5,353 nt of DNA from contig JAIFNF010000311.1 in NCBI GenBank assembly GCA_020047885.1, positions 1 through 5,353 of the forward strand, given 5' to 3'. Both the position numbers and the translations under genes were made by a program. The stretch is from Gammaproteobacteria bacterium. Its GTDB lineage: Bacteria; Pseudomonadota; Gammaproteobacteria; Competibacterales; Competibacteraceae. The notes under the pieces were generated by a model that worked only from the letters and a program-made list of their open reading frames with translations, did not search any database and had not been told where the DNA came from. Shown here one piece after another: positions 5,096-5,353 of the stretch. Numbering within the stretch: the stretch's first letter is position 1; every line of letters starts with the position of its first letter.

Positions 5096-5116
5096 GGTCC
5101 TGTAAATTTTCCCGTG
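5096..5116 (-). repeat. Right arm of the perfect 21-bp inverted repeat
   Basis: This is an exact reverse-complement copy of 327-347. It reads GGTCCTGTAAATTTT going into the right-hand mobile DNA, as expected for the outer end of a second insertion element. The similarity stops at both edges of the 21 bases, so the sequences next to the two arms are unrelated. The three bases before it (ATT) do not match those outside the left arm (TGA). Confidence 0.6.
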
Positions 5117-5129
5117 GTAAATTTTGATG

Positions 5130-5144
5130 TATACTATTAGTATA
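5130..5144. promoter_or_regulatory. Perfect palindrome, possible operator
   Basis: TATACTA-T-TAGTATA is a perfect 7+1+7 palindrome, 42 bases before a good Shine-Dalgarno and ATG at 5187. The arrangement resembles an autoregulated promoter, such as those of small regulatory or toxin-antitoxin operons. No intact regulated gene follows inside the window, so the role is inferred. Confidence 0.3.
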
Positions 5145-5186
5145 TATTACCAAAGAGAACTTTCAGACTGAGCTGAGGAACGACAA

Positions 5187-5252
5187 ATGCTTACTATTGA
5201 ACTGGGGCTCATATTGGGTTTTGAGGACGTGGTAGAATCAAGCTTTCTCTAA
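5187..5252 (+). pseudogene. Short reading frame, possibly the truncated start of an interrupted gene
   Basis: An ATG with GAGG eight bases upstream opens a 21-codon frame (MLTIELGLILGFEDVVESSF, then L and TAA). The initiation context is better than chance, yet the frame is very short and matches nothing I recognise. It lies directly ahead of an IS1595-type transposase gene and ends in the same frame, 18 bases before that gene's ATG. It may be the stump of a gene cut by the IS, a leader peptide, or simply non-coding. Confidence 0.25.
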
Positions 5253-5270
5253 CAAGTATCTGTTTTGACT

Positions 5271-5353
5271 ATGTTCTTCATTAACAAACTCATAGACGAA
5301 GCCAAGTGCTACGATGAAATCAGCAAGAGGCGCTGGCCCCATGGGGTGCGTGG
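5271..5353 (+). CDS. IS1595-type transposase, N-terminal part (runs off the right edge)
   Basis: The first 27 codons are visible, reading MFFINKLIDEAKCYDEISKR followed by RWPHGVR. This matches the start of IS1595/ISXO2-like transposases, where F..L..E..CY..I...RWP.GV is followed by a CPxC zinc-ribbon and the DDE domain. Both of those lie beyond the window. ATG at 5271 is the likely start; an in-frame TTG at 5265 is the only alternative after the TAA at 5250. This family differs from the transposase at the left edge, so the two ends are not simply two copies of one IS. Confidence 0.72.
   Translation, partial: MFFINKLIDEAKCYDEISKRRWPHGVR

Overview
The window looks like a chromosomal segment of a gram-negative proteobacterium, most likely a gammaproteobacterium. 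The basis is an MlaA/VacJ-type outer-membrane lipid-transport protein, a PilZ protein with a long C-terminal extension, and an xseA-xseB pair. The genus cannot be fixed from the sequence. The gene-bearing core is GC-rich, while the two ends and the spacers are AT-rich and full of mobile-element debris.

Layout, left to right. Positions 1-175 (minus) hold the 5' end of an IS5-type transposase gene that runs off the window. Its AT-rich leader follows, then one arm (327-347) of a perfect 21-bp inverted repeat whose partner is at 5096-5116. On the plus strand is a divergent mlaA (453-1196) with an export signal but no lipobox cysteine. Converging on it from the minus strand is a compact three-gene cluster read right to left: a PilZ c-di-GMP-binding protein (2192-2596), a 118-aa exported protein with one copy of a glycine-rich membrane module (1814-2170), and a 188-aa exported protein with two copies of the same module (1214-1780). 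A short hairpin covers both stop codons where mlaA and this cluster meet.

Further right, also on the minus strand, xseA (3292-4785) and xseB (3054-3341) overlap and encode exonuclease VII. The large subunit carries an extra N-terminal DUF5710-like domain. This operon is bracketed by two small non-autonomous elements. They share about 16-bp terminal inverted repeats, and each has its own 3-bp TNA target duplication (TTA at 2881/3054; TAA at 4831/4985). The left one sits exactly on the xseB stop codon and the right one lies 45 bp upstream of the xseA start. The right end holds the other 21-bp repeat arm, a perfect palindrome, a 21-codon reading frame, and the 5' end of an IS1595-type transposase gene (5271 onward).

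Three things deserve attention: the DUF5710-ExoVII operon boxed by two MITE-like elements, the exported module family encoded directly behind a c-di-GMP receptor, and the 21-bp inverted repeat around the whole block. None proves a new system. The module family and the domain-extended ExoVII are the best candidates for something not yet characterised.
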